Shown: positions 1 through 5,452, numbered from the stretch's first letter. The stretch: DNA of 5,623 nucleotides from Phycisphaerae bacterium (GCA_028712345.1 JAQTQF010000127.1:1-5623); one strand, 5' to 3'. The notes: generated from the letters alone by a model not told the origin. Numbers and translations: made by a program.

Positions 1-118
1 GTCGTCTCTTTTCCCCTTGTTTCGATGCCATAAATACCGACGACAATCAAACAAATAACAAACCCTGTTATATGGGAATCCGTCTTTGTCAAAGGCCTCG
101 AAAAGACAAGTCGACGGG

Positions 119-658
119 CTAATCGATTCCGAAGGCAATTTCATATTCGAGCATTTTCGTTTTCGTTTTTGTCCCGCCGGGTGCGCTAAAATTGCCAATT
201 TTCCCATCAGAACGAATAACCCTGTGGCAGGGAATGATCAAGGGGAACTGATTTTTCGCCAGAACACTGCCGGCAGCTCTTGAGGCTCTTGTAAAACCAG
301 CGTTTTTGGCAAGCTGAGAGTATGTGATGGTTCGGCCGGGTCGGACTTTCATACAGGTTTTGAGGATTTTTTGGGCGAATTGGGAGCCTTTAAGGCAAAG
401 GGGGACGGAAAATCGCTCGGCAAAATCTGTATAATCGTTATTATCACTATCATAATAGGCCTTTATTGCTTTTTGTAATTCAGGATAAAGCTCTTTGTGT
501 TCTTTTGCGTCCCTAAACATACCAACCAGTAGGTACTTCTTGGTTGCCATATATGAATTGTGCGGCAAAACAGACCTCAGCAATCCTTTTTGATTGGCTA
601 AAAGTCCGAAAAAACCCCACTTAGTTTTGAAAATAACATACTTCAGCCCTTCTTTCAT
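119..658 (-). CDS. ogt: Methylated-DNA--protein-cysteine S-methyltransferase (O6-alkylguanine-DNA alkyltransferase)
   Basis: The 179-residue product should repair O6-alkylguanine in DNA by irreversibly moving the alkyl group to its own cysteine. The signature IPCHRV is present with the acceptor Cys at C144. Upstream of it are the helix-turn-helix-like segment ITYSQLAKNAG (about 111-121), the SRAAGS stretch with the arginine-finger position (R127), and N136 at the hinge. Residues 147-173 give the usual C-terminal 'IRSDGKIG...K.KMLEYE' block, with NF where most members have GY. The N-terminal part (about 6-31) resembles the small alpha/beta domain of Ogt/Ada-C proteins, so the ORF's first ATG is the likely start and the length is normal. 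No Shine-Dalgarno precedes it. A TATAAT lies only 8 nt upstream, which suggests a leaderless transcript. It is divergent from the glycosidase pair and shows no functional link to it. Whether it prefers methyl or longer alkyl groups cannot be told. Confidence 0.95.
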   Translation of the reverse strand: MKEGLKYVIFKTKWGFFGLLANQKGLLRSVLPHNSYMATKKYLLVGMFRDAKEHKELYPELQKAIKAYYDSDNNDYTDFAERFSVPLCLKGSQFAQKILKTCMKVRPGRTITYSQLAKNAGFTRASRAAGSVLAKNQFPLIIPCHRVIRSDGKIGNFSAPGGTKTKTKMLEYEIAFGID

Positions 659-666
659 AGTTTGGG

Positions 667-672
667 ATTATA
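667..672 (-). promoter_or_regulatory. -10 box of ogt
   Basis: On the minus strand this reads TATAAT, a perfect sigma70 -10 hexamer, 8 nt before the ogt ATG. No convincing -35 is visible: 16-17 bp upstream there is only TGTCTT/CTGTCT. The expected start site falls at or 1-2 nt before the A of the start codon, leaving no room for a ribosome-binding site. Confidence 0.45.
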
Positions 673-715
673 CCCTAAAAACGCCTTTAAGACAGGTGTT
701 TTACGAGAAAAAAGG

Positions 716-724
716 TTCCTGACA
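716..724. repeat. Left 9-bp direct repeat (putative target-site duplication)
   Basis: TTCCTGACA abuts the left end of the palindromic element. An identical copy at 866-874 abuts the right end. A perfect direct repeat exactly at the outer ends of terminal inverted repeats is the classic footprint of transposition. Confidence 0.6.
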
Positions 725-865
725 TGCTCTGTATAAAACCACTACGGCTGTCATTCTGAGTTCGCCGCAGGCGGACGAAGAATCTCGTTTTTGTGCTAAT
801 AAGAGATTCTTCACTGCGCTTCGCTCCGTTCAGAATGACTGTTCCTGCATGTTTTCTACAGAGCA
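725..865. mobile_element. MITE-like palindromic repeat element, 141 bp
   Basis: The element starts TGCTCTGTATAAAAC and ends with the near-perfect inverse GTTTTCTACAGAGCA (14 of 15 match). Inside it a second conserved pair of arms reads TCATTCTGA... and ...GAAGAATCTC (left 749-786; right, inverted, 803-839). The arms are imperfect: the stretches between the conserved blocks differ (CGCCGCAGGCGGAC on the left, CGGAGCGAAGCGCAGT on the right). A 16-nt spacer, 787-802, separates the arms. The inner motif resembles a widely dispersed palindromic repeat that I recall from many environmental genomes, often mis-annotated as small proteins. Both strands are open across much of it. There is no transposase, so any movement would need one supplied in trans. 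A 9-bp direct repeat flanks the element. Confidence 0.7.
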
Positions 866-874
866 TTCCTGACA
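866..874. repeat. Right 9-bp direct repeat (putative target-site duplication)
   Basis: Second copy of TTCCTGACA, directly after the element's right terminus at 865. Removing the element and one copy restores a short palindrome, GAAAAAAGG-TTCCTGACA-CCTTTGTTTC, in which the duplicated 9 bp is the loop. The target may therefore have been a hairpin. Confidence 0.6.
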
Positions 875-909
875 CCTTTGTTTCGCAGATTGGTTTGGGG
901 CGTTTTATA

Positions 910-938
910 TTGCGTATTTATGCAATTCCTGATACAAG
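910..938 (+). promoter_or_regulatory. Candidate promoter of the glycosidase pair
   Basis: TTGCGT (910-915), a 17-bp spacer, then TACAAG (933-938) preceded by TGA, which fits an extended -10. Matches to consensus are partial (3/6 and 4/6). Transcription would start near 945, giving a leader of about 60 nt. It lies outside the repeat element. I saw no better candidate between 875 and 1005. Confidence 0.25.
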
Positions 939-1005
939 GTGGTGGTGTTTTTTTGGAACATTTACGCTTAACTGTGAATCTCCAAAATGGAAAGGGGTCA
1001 AAAAG

Positions 1006-2340
1006 ATGAGTATCTCCAAATATTTCTTAACCATTCTCGTCGTATCTTGTTTTGTGCTTTTTGCGAATATGTGTTTCGCAAAGTCCGCTGAGAAGTTCCG
1101 GTTGACTCGCCATCAGGTTATCGAGCAAACAATGAAGCCTTACGATGGACCAAGCGTAAAAGGTGTCGATACGAGCACGCTGACCGGTAAAGTAATGTGC
1201 GGCTACCAAGGCTGGTTCGCCTGTCCGGATGACGGCTCGGAAATGGGGTGGGGGCGATGGGGGAAAAAGGGTGAATTCAAGCCGGGCAGATGCGAAATCG
1301 ATTTGTGGCCAGATATGAGCGAATACGATGAAGACGAAAAGTATCCGACAGATTTCAGGCATAAAGACGGCAGTATGGCTTATGTCTATAGTCCTATGAA
1401 TCGTAAGACAATATTGCGTCACTTCAAATGGATGCAGGACTATGGTATTGACGGCGTTTTTGTGCAACGGTTTGCCAGAAACACATTCGGCGACAAGCTG
1501 CCTTATCATTACAATACGGTTCTTAATAATTGCCGTGAGGCAGCCAATCTTTACGGCAGGACCTATGCGGTTATGTATGACCTTTCTAAAATCGATGCCG
1601 GCGAAATGGACAAGGTAATGGATGATTGGAAGCTGCTGATAGACAAGATGAAGATTACCGAAGACAAAGCCTATCTGCATCATAACGGAAAGCCGGTTGT
1701 AACGGTTTGGGGAATCGGGTTTAACGACAGGAGAAAATATACTCTGGATGAATGTGCCGAGTTGGTAAACTTTTTGAAAAATGACCCGAAATACGGCGGA
1801 TGTACCGTGATGATTGGCGTGCCGACATGGTGGCGAACACTTTACGGCGATTGCGTCAACGACGAAAAGGTTTTGGAAATAGCCCGCGCCGCCGACATTA
1901 TCAGTCCGTGGATAGTAGGACGATTCGGTGATATAAAGGATATTCCTGGTTTCGCTCGCAACATCTGGGCCAAGGACATCAAGTGGTGCGAAAAAAATAA
2001 AAAAGAGTATCTGCCTGTGGTATTTCCGGGATTCAGCTGGCATAACCTGAAACCCAAAAGCCCGATGAATCAGGTTCCTCGTCTTGGAGGCCGCTTCTTC
2101 TGGAAACAATTTATCGAGGCCAAAAAAGCGGGAGCCGATATGATTTATGTCGCGATGTACGATGAGGTCAACGAAGGGACGGCCATCTTTAAATGTACGA
2201 ACGATCCTCCTGTGGGAGAGTCAAAATTCCTGACCGAAGAGGGACTTCCAAGCGACCATTATTTATGGCTTGCCGGTCAGGGCGGAAAAATGGTTCGTGG
2301 CGAAATTAAAATTACTGAAGAGCTTCCGAAAAGAAAATAA
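1006..2340 (+). CDS. Secreted GH71/GH99-like glycoside hydrolase, catalytic residues present
   Basis: The 444-residue product is predicted to be an exported (beta/alpha)8-barrel hydrolase of the GH71/GH99-like group. GH99 itself cleaves alpha-mannosides internally, but the substrate here is unknown. The start is set by an AAAGGGG Shine-Dalgarno at 991-997, 8 nt before the ATG. The frame is open further upstream into the repeat element but has no start context there. Residues 1-25 form a signal peptide (charged end, hydrophobic core, cut after CFA). Conserved blocks are GYQGWF (66-71), YGIDGVFVQR (146-155), YAVMYD (187-192), GKPVVTVWGIGF (228-239), PGFSWHN (341-347) and YDEVNEGTAIF (385-395). 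E387 and E390 in the last block have the E-x-x-E spacing of the GH99 catalytic pair (EWHE in characterised enzymes). The neighbour 26 bp downstream is a paralogue. Assignment to the clan is firm; the enzymatic specificity is inference. Confidence 0.85.
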   Translation: MSISKYFLTILVVSCFVLFANMCFAKSAEKFRLTRHQVIEQTMKPYDGPSVKGVDTSTLTGKVMCGYQGWFACPDDGSEMGWGRWGKKGEFKPGRCEIDLWPDMSEYDEDEKYPTDFRHKDGSMAYVYSPMNRKTILRHFKWMQDYGIDGVFVQRFARNTFGDKLPYHYNTVLNNCREAANLYGRTYAVMYDLSKIDAGEMDKVMDDWKLLIDKMKITEDKAYLHHNGKPVVTVWGIGFNDRRKYTLDECAELVNFLKNDPKYGGCTVMIGVPTWWRTLYGDCVNDEKVLEIARAADIISPWIVGRFGDIKDIPGFARNIWAKDIKWCEKNKKEYLPVVFPGFSWHNLKPKSPMNQVPRLGGRFFWKQFIEAKKAGADMIYVAMYDEVNEGTAIFKCTNDPPVGESKFLTEEGLPSDHYLWLAGQGGKMVRGEIKITEELPKRK

Positions 2341-2366
2341 TCAAAAGCCAGTAAAGGAAAAATGAA

Positions 2367-3707
2367 ATGAATAAGCCGACTTACAAATTAGTTTTAGTAA
2401 TAGTCGCAGTATTGCTGTTTACAAATACCGGTTATGCAAAAAACGACAACATCGATACCACCACGCTGACAGGCAAGGTAATGTGCGGCTATCATGGTTC
2501 GTTTACCTGTCCGGGCGACGGAGCCGAACAGGGCTGGAGCGGCTGGGGTAAGGACGGCAAATTTGACGCGGAAAACTGTGCGGTGGATTTGTGGCCCGAT
2601 ATGGGCGAATACGATAAAGATGAACGGTTTGCGACTCCATTTAAAAAAGGTTTTTACAGCAAGGCTGCCGTCTTTAGTTCTATGAACAAAAAAACCGTAC
2701 TTCGTCATTTTCAGTGGATGCGCGATTACGGTATCGACGGGGTTTTTGTCCAGCGGCTTGTCTCTCGGATAGATACGGAAAAGGAACTTATCCTCTGCAA
2801 TCATATGTGGTGGCTGGCTACCGCACCGAAAATCTCCCAGCCGTTAGATGCGGCTAAACTTAATTTCCGAAATACCGTTCTTGAAAATTGCCGACAGGGT
2901 GCAAACGAATATGGCAGAGCTTATGCGGTGTCGTATGACCTGTCGGGTCTAAAGGCCGGACAGATTGACAGCGTTATCAAAGACTGGAAAATGCTGATTG
3001 ATAAAATGAAGCTGACTAAAGACCCGAATGACAAGGCGTATCTCCACCACAACGGCAAGCCGGTAGTGGCAGTTTGGGGAATCGGCTTTAAAGATAATCA
3101 CGAATATGCTCTGGACGAATGTGCTAAACTGGTCGATTTTTTGAAGAATGACCCTGTCTATGGCGGATGTACCGTAGTGCTTGGCGTACCTACATGGTGG
3201 CGAACCCTTTACAATGATTGCATCGACGACAAGGAACTTCACAAAATCATTCTTATGGCTGACATTGTTAGTCCGTGGTCCGTCGGACGGTTCGACGCAA
3301 CAGATGATATTCCGGGTTTCGCACGAAATGTCTGGGCCAAGGATATCAAGTGGTGCAAAAAGAACGATAAAGAATATATGCCTGTGGTTTGGCCCGGGTT
3401 CAGTTGGCATAATACATTTGCGGCAAGAAAGCTGAATGAGTTTAAAAGATTAAAGGGTCAGCTTCTGTGGAAGCAATTCGCAGAGGTAAAAAAGGCCGGG
3501 GCGACTATGGTTTTTCAGGCCTCGTTTGATAATTTGAACGATGGAACCGCGATACTCAAATGCACGAATACTCCGCCCGGTAAAAAGGATAGTTTCGTAA
3601 CCTATGACGGTTTGCCGAGTGATTACTATTTATGGCTGACTGGCCAGGGCGGAAGAATGATGCGGGGTCAAGTCAAACCAACTGACCAGCTCCCTAAAAG
3701 AAAATAA
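2367..3707 (+). CDS. Secreted GH71/GH99-like paralogue with altered active site
   Basis: The 446-residue product is a paralogue of the preceding gene, roughly 60% identical by eye over the barrel. AAGGA at 2354-2358, 8 nt before the ATG, sets the start; an ATG at 2362 stops after two codons. A signal peptide (1-24, cut after GYA) predicts export. Shared blocks are MCGY (39-42), YGIDGVFVQR (121-130), the GKPVV-VWGIGF strand, VPTWWRTLY, PGFSWHN and a GTAI-KCTN C-terminal region, with the same LPKRK terminus. Differences cluster in the presumed pocket: GYQGWF becomes GYHGSF (41-46), YAVMYD becomes YAVSYD (186-191), and the catalytic DEVNE becomes DNLND (388-392, giving N389 and D392). Between FVQR and NTVL it has 38 residues (131-168) where the first gene has 14, including Trp-Trp. 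It lacks the 'KPYDGPSVKG' linker before the barrel. It may be a pseudoenzyme, a glycan-binding partner, or an enzyme with changed chemistry. It is intact and probably co-transcribed with its neighbour. Confidence 0.85.
   Translation: MNKPTYKLVLVIVAVLLFTNTGYAKNDNIDTTTLTGKVMCGYHGSFTCPGDGAEQGWSGWGKDGKFDAENCAVDLWPDMGEYDKDERFATPFKKGFYSKAAVFSSMNKKTVLRHFQWMRDYGIDGVFVQRLVSRIDTEKELILCNHMWWLATAPKISQPLDAAKLNFRNTVLENCRQGANEYGRAYAVSYDLSGLKAGQIDSVIKDWKMLIDKMKLTKDPNDKAYLHHNGKPVVAVWGIGFKDNHEYALDECAKLVDFLKNDPVYGGCTVVLGVPTWWRTLYNDCIDDKELHKIILMADIVSPWSVGRFDATDDIPGFARNVWAKDIKWCKKNDKEYMPVVWPGFSWHNTFAARKLNEFKRLKGQLLWKQFAEVKKAGATMVFQASFDNLNDGTAILKCTNTPPGKKDSFVTYDGLPSDYYLWLTGQGGRMMRGQVKPTDQLPKRK
2757..2870 (+). other. 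Paralogue-specific loop (24-residue net insertion) in the second glycosidase
   Basis: Residues 131-168 replace a 14-residue segment of the first paralogue after the FVQR strand end. The segment contains CNHMWWLATAP and is followed by a charged helix-like stretch. A loop after this barrel strand would lie on the active-site face, so it may reshape the substrate groove. This is inferred from aligning the two genes by eye. Confidence 0.6.
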
Positions 3708-3768
3708 CTAAAAAATTTAATGCGCTGTCGAAGACCTCAAGTTAGTTGCGCATATCGTTTAAGTGTTA

Positions 3769-4023
3769 CTAATGGCTTTCGAGCATTTTTCGGAGATATT
3801 TATTCTCTCTGCGGGTGGCCTCTAAATCGAAAAGAATATATTTCACTGTCAGACAGAGGTGGTCGAAAGAATCGTGAAGCGTTTCAGAATTTTTTTTGAG
3901 ATTTTTGTTATATAATTTGGTGCGCCCGACAAGTGAAATAATCTTTTTTCTTCGGCAAACAGGCAGGTCGTTGATTTCCTTGAGTAGTTCGTTAACTCTG
4001 GCCTCGAATACGGAATTGTCCAT
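3769..4023 (-). CDS. Small conserved helical / coiled-coil protein, function unknown
   Basis: The 84-residue product is very helical and charged. Residues 1-24 (MDNSVFEARVNELLKEINDL... region) form a first amphipathic helix. A basic stretch follows (CRRKK, then the Lys/Asn-rich part around 38-47). The C-terminal half (about 50-84) ends in KYILFDLEATRRENKYLRKM, which has coiled-coil heptad character. I recall similar small proteins with an 'LEATRREN.YLR' ending in planctomycetes, but have no assigned role for them. The frame is open to an ATG at 4113, but only the ATG at 4023 has a good Shine-Dalgarno (AAAAGGG, 8 nt upstream) and the extra 30 residues look unlike protein. It is convergent with the glycosidase pair and separated by 61 bp, so it has its own transcript. 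It could be a small DNA- or protein-binding regulator, but that is a guess. Confidence 0.65.
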   Translation of the reverse strand: MDNSVFEARVNELLKEINDLPVCRRKKIISLVGRTKLYNKNLKKNSETLHDSFDHLCLTVKYILFDLEATRRENKYLRKMLESH

Positions 4024-4319
4024 TTCATAAACCCTTTTAAGTAAGACTTCTTTATTCCGCTCCCTACGATTAGAACCCATCCTGTAACAACCTATGTGCA
4101 AAGAATATGCCATACAGGTTTATCCAGGGCGGCTGCGGTTACGCCGGTAGTGAAATAACTGTCTGTGCCTTTGTCAGGAGCGATTGTCTCGATAGCCTGA
4201 AGATATTAAGTATTTTGCAAGTTTTACCGGACTGTTGCAAAAAATAGACACAAAACCACTATTTAAGAAGTCTCATTCGCATAACCCGCCTAAAAATATA
4301 CGGATACACAAGCAGGCCA

Positions 4320-4341
4320 TATGTTGATTTTAATCAACATA
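4320..4341. promoter_or_regulatory. 22-bp palindrome with perfect FNR-type box
   Basis: Two perfect 10-bp arms, TATGTTGATT and AATCAACATA, flank TT. The core TTGAT-TTTA-ATCAA (4324-4337) matches the E. coli FNR consensus TTGAT-N4-ATCAA at all ten defined bases. CRP/FNR-family regulators commonly activate from about -41, -61 or -71. The centre lies about 71 bp before the start site expected from the candidate promoter 4366-4394. The regulator itself is not in the window, and another dimeric repressor could equally use this site. Confidence 0.5.
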
Positions 4342-4365
4342 ATCGCCGGCTTTATCAGGTTCTGC

Positions 4366-4394
4366 TTGCAGAAAAGCAGGATTAAAAGTATTAT
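4366..4394 (+). promoter_or_regulatory. Candidate promoter of the two-TM helical-repeat gene
   Basis: TTGCAG (4366-4371), a 17-bp spacer and TATTAT (4389-4394, 5/6 to consensus). The start site would be near 4401, giving a 45-nt leader with a Shine-Dalgarno before the ATG at 4447. The weak -35 is typical of promoters needing an activator, which fits the FNR-like site about 71 bp upstream. The -35 overlaps the palindrome TCTGC-TT-GCAGA (4361-4372). Confidence 0.35.
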
Positions 4395-4446
4395 GGAGTT
4401 GGTTAGAGTAAGACTTTTTGCCGTAAAAGTTTATGGAGAGCTGAAA

Positions 4447-5397
4447 ATGAAATCGAGACTGACTGAAAAACTGCGGCAGGTTCAATGGCACTTATTATTT
4501 GCGGTATTGGCTGTTGTCGGATTTTTTTTCTGGGTTCTCGCCGGAACGCTGCCTGTCTTTTTTATGATAGTCTATTTTGCCGCTTCGGTGAGTGTTTTCG
4601 CGATAATACTGCTCGCTGCAAAAGCGGTTAAAAGTCTGGCCCAGCAGCAGGAAAACATCGAGCGAATCAGCAACTCACTGGCGGCTAATAAACTATTGCT
4701 TGAACAAATTTCGCAGGATGTCAGATTGAGTGAAGCGGCAAAAACAATCGCTTATCGCGATATGGACCGGCGGCAGCTCAGAGCAAGCGTAATGGAAAAA
4801 CTTCACCAGCAGGACTTCGATGCAACCGATGCAATGATTAAAGACATCGCACGAAGAGACGAATACAAACAGCTTGCGGCCGAGCTGGAAATTACGGCTG
4901 ACAAGTATCGTAATGCTACCGATATAGAAAGGGTCAACCAGGTAGCCAATTATATCGACAAACTTTTGGACCAATATCAATGGACAAGTGCAAACATTCA
5001 GATTGAAAGGCTTATTAAAAAATATCCCGACTCCGAAAAAGCAAAGGTTATGGGCACGAAACTGGTCGAAAAAAAAGAGCAGAGAAAACGGGAGCTGCTC
5101 AGCGTATGGGATCAGGCCGTTAAAAAATCGGATATTAACCGCAGTCTCGTAATTCTCAAGGAGCTTGACCTTTATCTTACGCCCAGCGAAGGATTGGCGC
5201 TGCAGGAAGCAGCGAGCGAAATATTTAAGAATAAACTTCATAATATGGGTGTACAGTTTTCGCTGGCGGCAAGCGAGAAGCAATGGCCAAAGGCGCTTGA
5301 AACGGGTAATGAAATTATCAGAGAGTTTCCAAACAGCAGAATGGCTGATGAGATCAGAAGCAAACTGGAAATACTTCAGGAATTGGCAAAGAAATAG
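4447..5397 (+). CDS. Two-TM membrane protein with cytoplasmic helical (TPR-like) repeats
   Basis: I do not recognise the family of this 316-residue product. After a basic N-terminus come two hydrophobic helices (about 15-33 and 37-58) joined by a very short turn, so both ends should be cytoplasmic. Residues 60-90 (AKAVKSLAQQQENIERIS...) look coiled-coil. The rest is all-helical with degenerate repeats: two clear matches to the TPR/outer-membrane-assembly-type motif are LIKKYPDSEKAK and IIREFPNSRMAD, each following a helix containing a Trp (YQWTSANIQIE; KQWPKALETGN). It may be a scaffold that binds other proteins at the membrane. The start at 4447 has GGAG at 4435-4438 with 8-nt spacing. Upstream in-frame ATGs at 4321 and 4393 fall in the palindrome and in the candidate -10 box, so they are disfavoured. 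A PfkB-type kinase starts 55 bp downstream on the same strand. Confidence 0.8.
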   Translation: MKSRLTEKLRQVQWHLLFAVLAVVGFFFWVLAGTLPVFFMIVYFAASVSVFAIILLAAKAVKSLAQQQENIERISNSLAANKLLLEQISQDVRLSEAAKTIAYRDMDRRQLRASVMEKLHQQDFDATDAMIKDIARRDEYKQLAAELEITADKYRNATDIERVNQVANYIDKLLDQYQWTSANIQIERLIKKYPDSEKAKVMGTKLVEKKEQRKRELLSVWDQAVKKSDINRSLVILKELDLYLTPSEGLALQEAASEIFKNKLHNMGVQFSLAASEKQWPKALETGNEIIREFPNSRMADEIRSKLEILQELAKK

Positions 5398-5410
5398 TTA
5401 TCAGAAACTC

Positions 5411-5445
5411 AGTTATCAGTACATTCTATCAAAAAACTGATAACT
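5411..5445. repeat. 10-bp inverted repeat just before the kinase start, with a third half-site
   Basis: AGTTATCAGT (5411-5420) and ACTGATAACT (5436-5445) are perfect inverse copies separated by 15 nt. A further direct copy, AGTTATCAG, lies at 5396-5404, overlapping the stop codon of the upstream gene. The right arm ends 7 nt before the kinase ATG. It could be an operator, a hairpin controlling translation, or a remnant of a short tandem repeat. It lacks a GC-rich stem and a T-run, so a standard terminator is unlikely. Confidence 0.6.
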
Positions 5446-5452
5446 AATTACT

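Larger units (their letters stand above)
4024..4446. other. 423-bp divergent intergenic region
   Basis: This separates the small helical protein (minus) from the two-TM protein (plus). I see no gene in it. The part nearest the plus-strand gene (4320-4394) holds a 22-bp palindrome with an FNR-type core, a second small palindrome and a plausible promoter, annotated separately. TTGCAA occurs at both 4215-4220 and 4235-4240. On the minus strand, TTGCAA (4240-4235) followed after 17 bp by CAAAAT is a weak promoter candidate for the small gene. The region 4041-4200 shows nothing recognisable. Confidence 0.6.

Noticed and set aside
1..31. Minus-strand ATG at 31 starting MASKQGEKRR
   Set aside because: Only ten codons are in the window and there is no clear ribosome-binding site, so a gene running off the left edge cannot be supported.
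687..875. 62-codon minus-strand open frame with VILNGAKRSEESL-type residues
   Set aside because: It is the translation of the palindromic repeat; such peptides recur wherever this repeat occurs and there is no ribosome-binding site.
1027..2109. Long minus-strand open frame opposite the first glycosidase
   Set aside because: It is the antisense shadow of a gene with clear family motifs, has unprotein-like content and no start signal. A similar shadow lies opposite the second paralogue.
3720..3753. ATGCGC / GCGCAT inverted repeat between the convergent genes
   Set aside because: A 6-bp stem with a 22-nt loop and no T-run is not a convincing terminator and can arise by chance.
4024..4113. 30-residue N-terminal extension of the small helical protein
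   Set aside because: The upstream ATGs at 4113 and 4080 lack a usable Shine-Dalgarno, while the ATG at 4023 has AAAAGGG at ideal spacing.
5165..5440. Plus-strand open frame overlapping the end of the membrane protein gene
   Set aside because: It is out of frame with the real gene, rich in Arg/Trp typical of frame shadows, and runs through the inverted repeat.
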